From positions 124,001 to 188,000 of the forward strand of contig JAKEKT010000020.1 in the NCBI GenBank assembly GCA_021495925.1: a stretch of DNA of 64,000 nucleotides, read 5' to 3'. Both the position numbers and the translations under genes were made by a program. The notes under the pieces are model-generated. The model was not told the DNA's origin and did no database searches. It saw only the letters and a program-made list of their open reading frames with translations. Within the stretch, counting starts at the first letter, position 1. Each line of letters begins with the position of its first letter. This document shows, in pieces, positions 62,722 to 64,000 of the stretch. This stretch comes from Diplodia intermedia (taxonomy: Eukaryota > Ascomycota > Dothideomycetes > Botryosphaeriales > Botryosphaeriaceae).

Positions 62722-64000
62722 CTACTGGCCCTGGTCATGGAGATAATGCCAGACAGCATTGTACACCTCCCCATGCTGAGGCTCACCGCCTAAATCGGCA
62801 GTGTGAACGTTCACAGGCGGTCCAGCATTGAAAATACCAGCCCTGCGATCCAGCTCTTGCTGTGCCTTCAAGTCTTCTTCATCCCACTCGTAATGTTCTC
62901 CCAGTGGCTGTCCCATCATTTCGTCCAAGCCGCCAATCCAGAAGTTTCCGCCTTCATCGGCACCGCGCTCTTTGATCGCCTCGATCGCTTCCGCACCATC
63001 CATATCATGCGTCGCTTCCAAATGGACCTGAAGATCGTAGTCGCGGTAAAAGCGGTTTGCACAGTCGTCGAACAAGCACGTAATTTCACGGCCTGTGGCG
63101 TTGTTGTAGTCAATTCCGGTGAGACGGGTCGACATCGGGACCTTTGCTTCGCGGGAGCGAGACTTCGATGCCGGTGCGTTGGGGTCCATCCTTCCTTCCA
63201 AGCGCTTCTCTTGTCTCTTCGATTTCCGGGTGGCCTCCATGCCGAGATGCTGCGTTTGAATGTGCTCCTCCAAGTTGCCCTTGGAAGAGAACCCGCGTCC
63301 ACAGCCTCCTTCACCATCCCATGCCTTGATGTGATTCTTCTTGCTGCATTTCATATCCGTCTCACCGCAAATCCATTTATCGGCATTTTCATGAGCATTC
63401 CTGATGTGGACATTGAGGTTCCCTTGCTTCGTAAAGCTAGACTCACAATCGAGATAGGGACAGGGGAATTTCTTCTTGCGATCCTCCAGAGAGAGGCCGC
63501 TGTGAACGAGTTCAACGTGCGCTGCCAGCTGCTTATGGGTGGACACACGTAGGTTGCAGTGTTCGCAAGTGGGAGGATGCGCTTCCTTAATATGAACTTG
63601 CAGGGCGGCGTAGGTCGAAAAGCCCGGTGCGGTCTCGTATGGGTTGTCAGGATCGGTTGCACACTGAGTACAGTAATGCTTGATGCCACCGTGGACTCGT
63701 CCCTCGTGAGCCTTCAGACTTGAAGGAGAGTCGTAGGCTTGATCGCAAGGCTTGCCAGTATCCGGGTCAGTATGAGGACACTGGTACTTCTTCTGGCCTA
63801 GATGTGCAGAACGAATATGTTTTTGCAAAGTAGAGTGCTTGCGGAAAACCTCGCGGCAGGGAGGAAAGTCGGTGCAGTGGAATTTGCTCTCGTGAGCTTC
63901 AATATGCCTCTTCAACCGAGTCGTATTCGCAAATGTCCTGCCGCAGTCGGGCCAGCTGCATGTATACTCTCGAATATTCTCGTGCTCATCCCTGATGTGC
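62722..64000 (-). CDS. C2H2 zinc-finger protein, TFIIIA-like, 5' end outside the window
   Basis: The C-terminal 425 or so residues are present; the frame is open to the right edge. From the edge inward there is the end of one finger (HIRDEH) and then about eight more, including YTCSWPDCGRTFANTTRLKRH, FHCTDFPPCREVF, YQCPHTDPDTGKPC, TCEHCNLRVSTHKQLAAH, FPCPYLDCESSFTKQGNLNVH, CGRGFSSKGNLEEH and ITCLFDDCANRFYRDYDLQVH. About nine fingers with short linkers and a larger spacer before the last is the design of transcription factor IIIA, which binds the 5S rRNA gene and 5S RNA. The C-terminal 80 residues are acidic. TFIIIA is the best match but another poly-zinc-finger factor is possible. Confidence 0.82.
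   Translation of the reverse strand, partial: HIRDEHENIREYTCSWPDCGRTFANTTRLKRHIEAHESKFHCTDFPPCREVFRKHSTLQKHIRSAHLGQKKYQCPHTDPDTGKPCDQAYDSPSSLKAHEGRVHGGIKHYCTQCATDPDNPYETAPGFSTYAALQVHIKEAHPPTCEHCNLRVSTHKQLAAHVELVHSGLSLEDRKKKFPCPYLDCESSFTKQGNLNVHIRNAHENADKWICGETDMKCSKKNHIKAWDGEGGCGRGFSSKGNLEEHIQTQHLGMEATRKSKRQEKRLEGRMDPNAPASKSRSREAKVPMSTRLTGIDYNNATGREITCLFDDCANRFYRDYDLQVHLEATHDMDGAEAIEAIKERGADEGGNFWIGGLDEMMGQPLGEHYEWDEEDLKAQQELDRRAGIFNAGPPVNVHTADLGGEPQHGEVYNAVWHYLHDQGQ

Overview
The window is nuclear DNA of a filamentous ascomycete (Pezizomycotina, probably Dothideomycetes-like; the class is inference). Most genes are cut by short introns of about 45-115 bases with GT..AG ends, codons are GC-rich, and the families are typical of such fungi: DHA2 drug transporter, questin-oxidase-like protein, Old Yellow Enzyme, salicylate-hydroxylase-like monooxygenase, BTB proteins and a fungal Swc3. 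Exons below were joined by hand so that reading phase and family motifs continue across each junction.

Positions 1-19 kb are accessory in character. A Dal5-type permease runs off the left edge, its frame is broken near that edge, and its fourth intron holds a palindromic repeat. Two more copies of the repeat lie at 2.3 and 2.8 kb. At 3.1-4.2 kb is a secreted precursor built of four-cysteine modules separated by Lys-Arg sites. Then come a DHA2 transporter, a questin-oxidase-like gene and an Old Yellow Enzyme (all minus strand) and an FAD monooxygenase (plus). They resemble a tailoring-enzyme and exporter neighbourhood of secondary metabolism, but no PKS, NRPS or terpene synthase is present.

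Positions 20-32 kb are mostly housekeeping: a single-pass membrane protein with a PPxY motif, N-myristoyltransferase, mitochondrial elongation factor G, an ABHD-type alpha/beta hydrolase and the SWR1-complex subunit Swc3.

Positions 32.3-47.2 kb are one uninterrupted minus-strand reading frame of 4952 codons. It encodes a secreted, Ser/Pro/Leu/Gly-rich, highly repetitive protein with several successive repeat families and no recognised domain. It is the outstanding feature of the window.

Positions 47-64 kb hold a tRNA-like sequence followed by a T10 tract, a BTB-domain protein, a long WD40 protein with a DDB1-binding-type WDxR motif, a paraoxonase-like lactonase, the splicing factor Cwc22, and the 3' part of a TFIIIA-like multi-zinc-finger gene that runs off the right edge.
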